DNA from: Gordius sp. MW1
Taxonomy: Eukaryota; Nematomorpha; Gordioida; Gordea; Gordiidae
Reading direction: 5' to 3'
NCBI GenBank assembly: GCA_964036665.1
Contig: OZ038533.1
Location: forward strand, 15,525,075-15,589,074
Length of the DNA stretch: 64,000 nt
Both the position numbers and the translations under genes were made by a program. Below, in pieces: positions 29,547 through 39,375 of this stretch (its first letter is position 1; each line of letters opens with the position of its first letter). Below the pieces are notes generated by a model, which saw only the letters and a program-made list of their open reading frames with translations, was not told the origin of the DNA and searched no databases.

Positions 29547-32500
29547 TTACTTTAATTGTTCCGCAATTTGAAAAAGCATACATTCAGACCATAGTGTTGT
29601 ACCATTTGGCAAACCCATAGGCTGTGTAGAATAGGATTTTAAACCTTTACACAATTTTGGGTTATCATGTTCGTAGCCCAATCTAATTCATAAATCAACA
29701 TATATCTATTGTGTGTGCGTCGAAATGCTATTATATATATTTTAAGACTGTTTTGCTTTTTTTATAATACATGTGCAAAGTTTTATAATTAAAATTTTGT
29801 CCTCACAAATGTGACAGCTCGTGAGCGATGGTTGCAGGGGCTGACGGATATTTGAATCGAACTATTGTGGTACTATCCGAATGGCACATACCTCCAATGC
29901 GCGCCATACCTAATATAAAAATTTAAAAAAATGAGGGCAAGAAATACGACACTACTTTTGCATATAAACTTTTAATACAACGGATATAATTGATATTTAC
30001 CTACTGTTCCTTTCCATGCCGTCCTCCTGTAGTCATCAGTTGTGTCATAAAAAATTAACGAGAATATTTTTATTTAGATATGTCCTAAATTTACTATAAA
30101 CAACTAAAATGCTGATATAATATCATTTGCAACATTATTATTCTAAATTTTTGAAGCATGGGGACTTTTTAGTCACGCTAATCATTGAAACAAATTAAAC
30201 GCTTTTTACTTAGCAGACAGTGTCAAATTTAAAAATTCATTAATAAGGTATTCTTTATTAGTATTTTTAAATAAAGTTACTACAAAGGTTTATTAAATAT
30301 AGATAAACATTTTTTAAAGTTGGTTTTGTTTTGCGTAACAAAAGATATTAAAATACCAATATTCATATATAAATATCTTTAAAATATCAACTTTCTTATA
30401 GACCAGCAAAATAAGGTAAAATTAAAATTAGATTCGTGCTTTGTATTAAACAAATTATTTGTGGAACAGACCAATCTGCATTAAAGATTTTTGAAAAAAA
30501 AGAAGATTATAAAGTTTTTGAAATTTATAAAGCACCGGAATAGTCGACTGTATGAACTGAGTTTATATACAAATAGTCTCAAAACTTATTTAAAAAAACT
30601 TAAAATGGTGATATACAATATTTATAGTATTTTTGCAGTGAACGTTACGTGGATAATAAAATTCCTGCGTCGTATTTTAGTCTGTTTTCGTCTTTCGCTA
30701 CGTACTGAGTAAATGTTGCACGATTTTCACTTACAGCCCCAACTTTTATAAGATCCGCCTACATCAGTGATTCTCAACCTGGGGGTCGCGAGAAGTTTGC
30801 CGGGGGGTCGCCAAATTTTTTTAGAATAAAATAAAAATATTCAGAAAAGCTTTAGAAAAAATACTCACCAGGGGATTCGAACTCGTTGTCTTAAGATTCA
30901 TTATTAGAATTAATAAATGATTGTAATTTAAAATCTTTGTTTAAAACTAAATTGCCGCAATTTTGGATACAAATTCGTGCAGAATATCCTCCATTATTTT
31001 CAGCAGCAATGCAAAATTTGCTGCCTTTCGCTAGTACATATTTTGTGTGAAAAAGGCCTCTCAACTATGGTGGATATAAAAACTAAAAAACACAATCGAT
31101 TGCGACTAGATTCCTGCATGAGGATAGCATTACAATCAATTGAACCAAGAATTATCAAATTGGCTGAAGTGTTCAGCAGCAGAAATCTCATTAAATATAT
31201 TTCCGAATGCATATATTTTTTATTTTAAACATTGTTTTTATGTTTGATTATGAAGTTTTTATGTTATTATTATTTCATTATCTATTTAAATTTTAAATAG
31301 ATAATAAAATAATAAAGTTGTGTTTTATGTTTATTATATAATAAAATGAAAAAATAATAGAAAATCAATAGTAATATAACAAATATAAATTATTATGAAA
31401 AAAATGGGGGGCCGCAAACAAATTATAAAATATTTGGGGGGTCGCGTGTATAAAAAGGTTAAGAACCACTGGCCTACATGAATATATAATTTGAATAAAC
31501 GTTCAATTGGAGAAGTTCATGGTCAGAAACAAATGCTTCTTAATGCAAAGTGTCATCTTAAATTTACATTAAATTCGCCTACATCTATAGAATTTTAAAA
31601 ACTCTTTTATAACCTATATTTTCTTAAATTTTTTATATCGATTTTTATAATTTATTAATAAGTTATTTGGTGGTTAAAGAAACAGTTTTATAAAGGTTAA
31701 AAGGAAAAAATTTATCTTTATGTTTGTGCCCTTTGTTTAGACCATATGTATGCTTATAAACTTAAGCGTAGCCAGAATAAATTAGAGGAACGCAATAGTC
31801 TGTTTGTTAGAAGCAAAATTTGAAATAATTAGAGAGGGAGAGGGGCGGGTCAACAATTAATTCCCATGCCCACTATGCCTTTGTCATATCATGGCGGCAC
31901 AAACATAATAATATAATCTACTAGCTGACCCGGCAAACATTGTTTTGTTAAAAATACAATTTTCTTTAATATAATAAAATTCGAAAAAACTTCAGCCTTG
32001 TATGTATGACGTAATTATTGTATATGATGCTATAAATGAAACTGACCGGGAAATGTCCGATATTTTTATGACTAAAAGAAATTTTAGGATTCTAAAAAAG
32101 CTATTTTACCCCTGGCCGCCCTGGGCATCTATGGCTAAATTTTCGCGCGAATCGGGCCGGTAGTTTCAGAGTTTAGCCCTTCTTTAAAACAAAATGTCCG
32201 ATATTTATGAAACTAAAAGGAATTTTAGGATTTTGAAAAAGCTATTTTACCCCTGGCCGCCCTGGGCATCTATGGCTAAATTTTCGCGCGAATCGGGGCG
32301 GTAGTTTTAGAATTTAGCCCTTACATACATAACATTTTTATTATACTTTTAAATATCTAATTCGAGAAAACTTCAGCCTTGTATGTATGATGTCATTATT
32401 GTATATGATGCTATAAATGAAACTGACCGGGAAATGTCCGATATTTTTACAACTAAAAGAAATTTTAGGATTCTAAAAACGCTATTTTACCCCTGGCCGC

Positions 32501-33484
32501 CCTGGGCATCTATGGCTAAATTTTCGCGCGAATCGGGCCTGTAGTTTCAGAGTTTAGCCCTTTTTTAAAACAAAATGTCCGATATTTTTAAAACTAAAAG
32601 GAATTTTAGGATTCTGAAAAAGCTATTTTACCCCTGACCGCCCTGGGCATCTATGGCTAAATTTTTGCGCGAATTGGGCCGTTAGTTTCAGAATTTAGCC
32701 CTTACATACATAACATTTTTATTATTCTTTTAATAAAATATCTAATTCAAGAAAACTTCCTTGTATGTATGACATTATTGTAGATGCTATAAATGTAACT
32801 GGCCGGGAAATGTCCGATATTTTTAAAACTAAAAAGAATTTTAGGATTCTGAAAAAGCTATTTTGCCCCTGGCCGCCCTGGGCATCTATAGCTAAATTTT
32901 CGCGCGAATCGGGCCGGTAGTTTCAGAGTTTAGCCCTTTTTTAAAACGAAATGTCCGATATTTATAAAACTAAAAGGAATTTTAGGATTCTAAAAAAGCT
33001 ATTTTACCCCTGACCGCCCTGGGCATCTACGGCTAAATTTTCGCGCGATTCGGGCCGGTAGTTTTAGAATTCAGCCCTTACATACATACACACATACATA
33101 CACTTTACTTTATTTATATAGATGTTTGTGCAAATTACCGGATATTTGTATACTCCTTTCAGTTGAAATCGCAAATTAAAGCATGTTCCTATGTCTTCGT
33201 ACGCCTTTTGAATCTGAAGGAAAGAACTTTTAATCATCCGTTATATTTTAATGGTATACCCTTAATCCTAATTGCCAAAATACAGAGCTATTGTAAACAT
33301 TGGCATCATATTGATCCCAAAATATCGCGCCTTTAATTACGTGTGCCTTCCTTAGCACAGAAGAAGATCCAGTGTCTCCGCGGATTTTCTCAATTTTAAA
33401 AGTAATATTAGGTATAACTTTTGTTATTAAAAGATTATCCGAACATTTCGTAACGTTAACTGAGTGAACTTGTAATGTATACAA
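29547..33484 (-). CDS. Reprolysin (M12B) zinc metalloprotease A, 7 recognisable exons
   Basis: Zinc endopeptidase of the ADAM/reprolysin family, probably secreted. Exons: 33260-33484 (5' edge uncertain), 33139-33213, 30735-30758, 30649-30704, 30001-30026, 29807-29909, 29547-29682; all phases join. Order: VFWQLGLR, then IQKAYEDIGTCFNLRFQLKG, ADLIKVGA, YDAGILLST, WKGTVGMARIGGMC, the zinc helix HELSHLLGYEHD split between the last two exons, and a C-terminal WSECMLFQIAEQLK before TAA. The three zinc histidines, catalytic glutamate and metzincin glycine are intact. The protein ends right after the catalytic domain, with no disintegrin or TSP modules. Signal and propeptide exons were not found, so the 5' end is incomplete. 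A hAT copy abuts exon 3. Confidence 0.88.
30765..31471 (+). mobile_element. hAT element with ZBED5-like transposase remnant
   Basis: 707 bp with ends CAGTGATTCTCAACCTGGGG and GGTTAAGAACCACTG, flanked by perfect GCCTACAT duplications (30757-30764 and 31472-31479). The interior keeps the transposase C-terminus: FWIQIRAEYPPLFSAAMQ near 30963, then frame-shifted CEKGLSTMVDIKTKKHNRLR and ALQSIEPRIIKLAE (31045-31165), typical of ZBED5/ZMYM-like hAT proteins. The core is deleted. Metalloprotease B has the empty site near 53732. Confidence 0.92.
31480..31917. other. Metalloprotease A intron 2 DNA
   Basis: Aligns with 53740-54330 in gene B. A conserved piece near 31510-31545 (TTCATGGTCAGAAACAAATG) is shared, but no coding frame that fits the neighbouring phases was found. 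Confidence 0.5.
31918..33122 (+). repeat. RTE-tail-like element with six internal repeats
   Basis: Begins CTAGCTGACCCGGCAAACAT and ends TTTACTTTATTTATATAGAT. Between, a unit of about 145-180 bp (AAATGTCCGATATTTTT, GGAATTTTAGGATTC, CCGCCCTGGGCATCTATGGC, CGCGCGAATCGGGCC) occurs six times, in pairs inside larger repeats of about 390 bp. Gene B lacks it (54320-54345), so it is an insertion. No protein is coded. Confidence 0.82.
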
Positions 33485-33489
33485 TAAAA

Positions 33490-34092
33490 AATTAATTTAA
33501 TGAAATCAGTGTTTATTTCACATAAAAAAATTTAGGTGGCAAAACATGTTAAGGTTGAGGCCTGGATAAATAATGGCAAATGGTGGCGTCGGGCTGACAA
33601 AACCATAAAATTAAGATTTTTATTATGGGATCTTAAATTTTGTCTACATTTTTAGGATTTCGATTATTTATTTTGAACCAAAATCTTACTCTAGGCTGGC
33701 ACCAAAAACCTCAGGGCATGGCACCAGGGCTAAACGTACACCCACATTCAAATTTTCGATTATAAAAGGCCCTTTGGAAAGATTAGGGACGGTGTTACTT
33801 GTTTAACCATATTTATTTTAGAATTAGATATACACTGTTGTGAAAACAATGCACTTCACCACAATCAACCCCCTCCCCCTTTCTTGTTCTCTCTTGCTTA
33901 ATATGTTTAATGCATATGTGAAATGCGCTTGCTAACGCAGACGTAGAGCCCTGGAGAGCCCTGCACGGGCCGTCCAAAGCCCGGCCCGATATTTTTATAT
34001 ATTTTTTAATTATTTATGAATAATCTTTCACATAAACATAATTTACTAAAGCATCTAAGCTTAAAATCTATATTAAGGGCAGGTAACGGATT
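33490..34092. other. Duplicated non-coding DNA upstream of metalloprotease A
   Basis: Aligns with 54780-55310 plus 57214-57340 (AAATTTTCGATTATAAAAGG, ACTTGTTTAACCATATTTAT). Upstream exons of the protease are expected in this direction but none was recognised. Confidence 0.55.
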
Positions 34093-34104
34093 TAATCGAT
34101 AATT

Positions 34105-34582
34105 CTCTTTCTTCTTTATCGGTTATTTGGTCCCACATTCGTGGGGTTTGTTTTGATAAGTTTTTTCCATCTTGACCGGGTGAGTGCCATGTCTTGACTA
34201 ATCTTTTTAGTTTCCATAACTTTAACGACATGCCCTTTCCACGTGAGACGGGGTCGTCCTCTTCCTCTCTTCCCCGGTACCTCCATGTCCAGTACTTTTC
34301 TATTTACGTCAATCGTGTCTCATGCCGATACCACCTTAGCCGATTTTCGTTAATCATGTCCGCCATAGGTTAAATACCCATTTTTGTCATGAGAAAGTCA
34401 TTCGTCATATTGTCGAGCTTAGTATACCCCAAGCTCAACCGTATCATTCTCATGTCTGTGGCTGGTAATAGCTTTCCTTCTGTGGTGTTTAATGCCCATG
34501 TTTCACTTCCATAGAGTAACACCGGTCTTACGATGAATTTGTAAGCTTTGCTCTTCAACCATATTGGCATTTTCTGTCGCAC
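34105..34582 (-). pseudogene. LINE C-terminal region and 3' tail
   Basis: PVLLYGSETWALN and MRMIRLSLGYTKLD are followed by frame-shifted LDMEVPGKRGRGRPRLTW and the tail. The same text is the source of the fragments at 7480, 13195 and 19870. Confidence 0.85.
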
Positions 34583-34599
34583 ATTACACCGGATATACT

Positions 34600-35954
34600 T
34601 AGCTATTTAAGCCATCTTTTTTGGATCCGGGCATTGACTTCCGTTGCGCGACCTCCCTCTTGATGTAGCATCGAGCCGAGGTATGTAAACCTGTCTACTT
34701 TTGGGTACTTTAGATGTTCATCTAGCGATGGGGTGCCTGTACCGTTCATTTCCATGTATACCGTTTTTCGATCGTTGACTTTTAAACCATATCGAGCTAA
34801 GCGCTTTGACCACTTTTCGGCTTCTTCGATTACTTTCTCCCTTTTTTCCTCGCATAGTACTATATTATCGGCATATAGCATACACCATGGCGATGGCTTT
34901 TGCATGTCCCTCGTTATCGTGTCTATTTATATTAAATAAAAAGGGACTTAAAGCAGAGCCTTGATGTAATCCAATATTAACCCGAAAAGGTTTAGAGTCT
35001 CCAACTGTCGTCCTAACGCACGAGTTTGAGGCTTCATAAATATATGCGTCAGAGATATATTGTTTCCTCAGGCACCACCATATTAAATCGCGGGGGACCG
35101 TGTCATAAGCTTTCTCCAAGTCGATAAAAACCATATGTAGGTCTTTCCTCTTTTCACCATACTTATCCATCATTTGTCTTAGTGCGTAGATTGGGTCGAT
35201 TGTAGATTTACCGGCCACAAATCCGAATTGATTATCTGATATATCCACCTCGGTTTTTAGCCTTATTACTAAGATCCTTTCCATAAGCTTTAAAGAGTGG
35301 CAAGTTAGCTTGATACCTTGTAATTGCCACAGTCCTGAGGGTCTCCTTTGCCTTTAAATGAGGGTATAATCGTGCTTGCTCTCCATTGATTAGGAATTTG
35401 CTCTTCTACCAATATCTTGTTAAGGAGGTTCGTCATGGTGGTGACTCCTTCTTCACGACATCCGAGCAAAGCTTCTATAGGTATTCCATCTGGGCCATTT
35501 GCTTTTCCTTTTTGAATCTTGTTCATTTGTATCCTAACTTCATCCTTCTGAAAGAGTTCGACCATAATTATATTTAGCTCAATTTTGGAAGGGAATCCAT
35601 GTCATTTGCAATATTCATAAGTTTCTTAAAATATCCTTTTCACCTTTCCATCACTTTTTTCGGCTTGAATAAGGTTTGACCCTTCTCGTTTTTGACTATT
35701 TTAAGAACTCCGACATCGCGACTTTTCTTCTCCCTTATCTTGGCCAATTTGTACATAAGCCTATCGCCCCCTTTATAATAAGGTTTGTTTGCCAGATCGG
35801 TGTAGGCGTTATTCTTCGCTTTTGCTACGGCCTTTTTTGCAGCCCTCTTTAAGTCCCTATACTCTTGATAATCCTTCAACTTTTTTGATTTATGCCACCG
35901 TCTATATAGATTTTTCTTTCTTTCGATGAAATCTTTAACCGATTGATCCCCCAC
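34600..35954 (-). pseudogene. LINE reverse transcriptase domain, catalytic motif altered
   Basis: Frames 35954-35640, 35565-35305, 35284-34865 and 34905-34603 give in order the linker, GKANGPDGIPIEALLG (RT1), PNQWRASTIIPSFKGKGD (RT2), NQFGFVAGKSTIDPI and VFIDLEKAYDTVPRDL (RT3), GLHQGSALSPFLFN (RT4), and LYADNIVL (RT5). RT5 should be ADD; here the second aspartate codon reads AAT (N), which would abolish polymerisation even without the frameshifts. Confidence 0.9.
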
Positions 35955-37000
35955 TATAGTTCCCTATTCATAGCTTTGCCTCCTTTGGTCTGTCCTAGAA
36001 CACAAATCGCTGTTTTCTTAATGTCCTTAGATAGCGTCTCCCAATTGTCGTCTACGTCCTTTGGCAACTTCCTTGCACCCAAGAGTGAGGAAGCTTTTTG
36101 ATGGTATTCTTTGTTCGTCGACGTATACTTTAGCCTTTCGTATCGAATTCGAGGTTCATAGACCTTTCTTCTTTCGGGAAATACTCTTCTGTCAAGATCC
36201 ATAACAAGAGGACGATGTTGCCTGGCGATTTCTTCTCCCGGTATTACTTTGCAATCCTTGATACTCCATAAGTCCTTTCGCCGTATATGCAAATAGTCAA
36301 TTTGACTAAAATGCTTCCCACTTCTATAGGTCACAATATGATCTTCGCGCTTTTAAAAATAGGTGTTAACGATCACCATGTCATATGCTTGGGATACTTG
36401 GAGAAGTTTTTCCCCTTCTTTGTTCTTCAGACTGCCCATAGCCTCCATGATTGCGTTCATACCCGAGGCGATCTTTCCCTGCGTGAGCGTTGAAATCTGC
36501 CCCAATAATTAGCCTTTCTTCCTGTCCTATCAATTGTATTTCCTTTTACAGTGAATCTAAGAATATGTCTTTCTCTGATTCCGAACACTCAATTTGGGGA
36601 GCATACGCGCACATAACGGTTAGGAGGCCCCCTTGATCTGCAATCTTCACCCACATTAGCCTGTCGGAACAACGCCTGACTTCCACCACCTTATCCTTGA
36701 ACGATTTGCTTAGAAAGATACCGACCCCGTTTCTACGGTATGATGACCCAATGTAGAATATTTTTAGCCTTCTCCTAACTCTCGGGCTTTAGTTCCGTTC
36801 CACCTCGTCTCTTGTAGGCAGGCGATGTGTACCTTTCTTCTTTTTATCATTTGTGCGACCTCGATGCTCTTCCCCGTCAACGTTCCCACATTCCAGCACG
36901 TTATTCGCATCTTTCAACAACTAATTTCCTTAACCGCCTTCGTTCTGAGTTGGGCAGTAACCCTAGTGTATTTTTCATATTGCACGGGCGGGGTATGCGG
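35954..37000 (-). pseudogene. LINE endonuclease domain
   Basis: Frames on the minus strand give ACLQETRW near 36820, SSYRRNGVGIFLSKSFKDK near 36740, CAYAPQIECSESEKD near 36600 and SQIDYLHIRRKDLWSIKDCK then ARQHRPLVMDL near 36170-36310. These are the glutamate/QETRW, tyrosine, N-G-V-G and H-R motifs of APE-like endonucleases that nick the target. Frameshifts fall near 36340-36500. Confidence 0.83.
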
Positions 37001-37170
37001 TGCACGTCGTTTGTTGAGGACGCCCTAACCTTTTCTTGTAAAATCTTGTTTGAAACTATCATAATTTTGGAGTTGGTTTTTATAGCCGATTTCCGGCCTG
37101 ACGCCAACCCTGAACTTTTTGCACACGGACTTGGGATCGTCGTAGGTAGTGTTGGATGTAATCGATAATT

Positions 37171-39016
37171 ATTTAGAGTATTTATTGAGCAACATATAAT
37201 TAAAAACATGTCCACCTTGGAATATTTGTCGACAAATGAATAGGTCCACCTTGAAAAATTTGTCATCAATACTTGTAACATTTAAAAAAATATATCCAGG
37301 ATTATTAACAATTAAAAAATTTGTACTCCTAAGAAAATTTGTCAACAATTAAAATATTTGTCCACTTCGGAAAAGTTGTCTACCATATTTAACAGTATAC
37401 TAGCAAAGTAATGAGCGGGCTTCCTATGTTAGCCTCAAAGAATCCAGCCCAAAGAATAAGTGTTCATAAAGAAGTTGTCAATAAGCGGAAGAAGGATTTC
37501 TTAAATAAATGTCGAATTGGAAATTCAAATATTCTTGACCAAATTTTCAGTCAAAATATTTTTTATAAATTTTTAAGAGTTTAGAATAAGGTATTATATT
37601 TATTATACAAAATTCACTTAATATATTGATTATATAATTAAATAAAAATTTGAACGGGTTATACAAAATAAATTTCGTTAAAATTTTATTAAAAAAAACA
37701 ACTCATATAAGTGTGATTTGGGGATAAATCAATTCCTGGGATAATGATTTATTTTGAACCACGCAAACATGAAAGTGGGTACTAGTGTAATAAAACGACC
37801 TGGGTTTAGTTTGGTCGATCATTGGTTTAACCAAGACTAACGGTTGACTCTGGTTTGTTTTTCAAATTTCGACTAATCCTAGAGGTCGACTAAGAAAAAT
37901 AGACCAAAACCCTTTGGTCCGCTTATGTTTAGTCGACTAAAATTAAAGTCGACCAAACAAAACATAGGTAGTGAGTACCAGTTTAATCGGGTGCCATGCC
38001 AATAAGGGTCAAAATAAATAATGACATTGTATATGTGAATAAAAGATTATAATCGTTGCGTTAAATTATAAATTTTGCAAAAAAAAATGAAATTTAAGCA
38101 CATAGAATGAAGCGTATTACTTAAGGGTGCCAAATATAGGAAGAAAATCTTGACTAGGAAAAAAATATTATCCATTGCAAATGAATAAATAATTTTTACA
38201 AATGCTATTTATATACTATTTAACGCTACCAGGCAATTTATCAAACTGAAAAATTTATCTTAAAATTTGTATATATTTATACATGTCCTTCTAGCATATA
38301 TACGGAAGTATGATTATAAGACCGTTATCTTAGGTGTTTTTCAATCAAAAAATTAAATATAAATTTTATTTTTTAGCGTATTTTTTCTAATTTTATAGTT
38401 AACTAATATCTCTAAAACTAACCATTTTATTATCTAAATAATTTAGTACAAATTTCAAAAAGCTTTAAGTTCCCCGATTTTGGTGCTACTTTTATTCAAA
38501 TCCTAATTACGCTCATATATGTTTTTAATCTTTATTGTTTTATTTATATTCTTATTAAACTTTTTTTGCCAATGCTAATCATTTATTATTTTTAAAAATA
38601 AATATTTTGTGAAGAAGAAAGAAATAAATAAAAACAAAAGTTAAAATTATAAATATTTATAAAACATTCGGATATTGCTATTAAATTATATTTAAAAATA
38701 GTAATGCCGATTTCTGTCCTATAAAAAACGATTCGCGATTATGGGATAGCAAAGAATAGACTAGTCAATAAATAGAAAAGGCAAAATTAAACCAAGTAAC
38801 ACAAAAATAAGGTAACAATTTGAAAGAGAAAATGTTGGGCTTTAAAAGTAATTGCATATTTATGTAAGCTCCGACCTAATATCTTTCAGAAAAATGTGTT
38901 GGCGTCTTTCATCTAATAGTCTTAATAATGAATGCTATAGGAATTATATAAAGGATTGCCAATGTATTAATAAAACGGAGCCAAATGGACACTATGATCC
39001 TAAAAATGAGATGAAC
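37171..39016. other. Duplicated non-coding block, copy 1
   Basis: Very similar (by eye about 97 percent) to 57350-59164. Contains a MITE at 37783-37970 in both copies. No gene recognised; AT-rich. Confidence 0.75.
37783..37970. mobile_element. TAGTGTTGTAA-family MITE shared by both duplicate blocks
   Basis: Starts TAGTGTAATAAAACGACCTG; flanks GTGGGTAC (37775-37782) and GTGAGTAC (37971-37978) are an 8-bp duplication with one change. The twin at 57935-58122 has the same flanks, so it predates the duplication. Confidence 0.85.
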
Positions 39017-39102
39017 AATCATGGGCGTAGCCAGAAGGTGGCAGGGGGGGGGGGGGGGGGAAGCTGCCCCCCTTTAAATCCAAAAATTCTTTAAAATTTA
39101 AA
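39017..39102. mobile_element. Truncated CATGGGCGTAGCCAG MITE at the duplication junction A
   Basis: CATGGGCGTAGCCAGAAGGT, a G-run, GCTGCCCCCCTTTAAATCC, then AATTTAAAAACA and directly sec62 exon 2. The right half and right terminal repeat are missing. Confidence 0.75.
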
Positions 39103-39275
39103 AACATTTTGGCTTTTTTAGAGGGAGCAGTGAACCTCAAATATTTAGATACTGCATTATCTTCGTTGGTTGGTGTCATATATTCTCCCTAAAAAATTAA
39201 GTAGACATTATGGTTCAAAATCTATATTTATACACCTCCTTTTTTTAAGCTTCGACTTTCCTTTTTCCATCGTGA
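39103..39275 (-). pseudogene. Truncated sec62 5' copy A (exons 1-2)
   Basis: Minus-strand text repeats sec62 exon 1 (MEKGKSKLKK), the short intron and the first 80 nt of exon 2 (KYLRFTAPSKKA), then breaks at the same base region as copy B and runs into the MITE. It encodes at most about 40 residues of Sec62, and exons 3-9 are absent, so it cannot make the membrane protein. Its promoter-side DNA is retained but is split by the hAT-like insertion at 39376-42144. Confidence 0.9.
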
Positions 39276-39375
39276 ACAGATGTTATAAATGAATGCCGCT
39301 AACTAAAGTTCCAGACAACGTGGCAATATTCCTTACCTCTCCTCACCTCTATAAAAATATAGTTGGTTCCACCCA

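Larger units (their letters stand above)
34105..37158 (-). mobile_element. RTE-like non-LTR retrotransposon, frame-broken
   Basis: Minus-strand order: APE endonuclease, linker, reverse transcriptase, C-terminal arginine-rich region, and a 3' tail ending ACCGATAAAGAAGAAAGAG. Flanked by TAATCGATAATT (34093-34104 and 37159-37170). The duplicate segment has the unoccupied CAATCGATAATT near 57345. The element is about 3.05 kb, close to full length for an RTE-type LINE, but carries several frameshifts. Confidence 0.93.
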
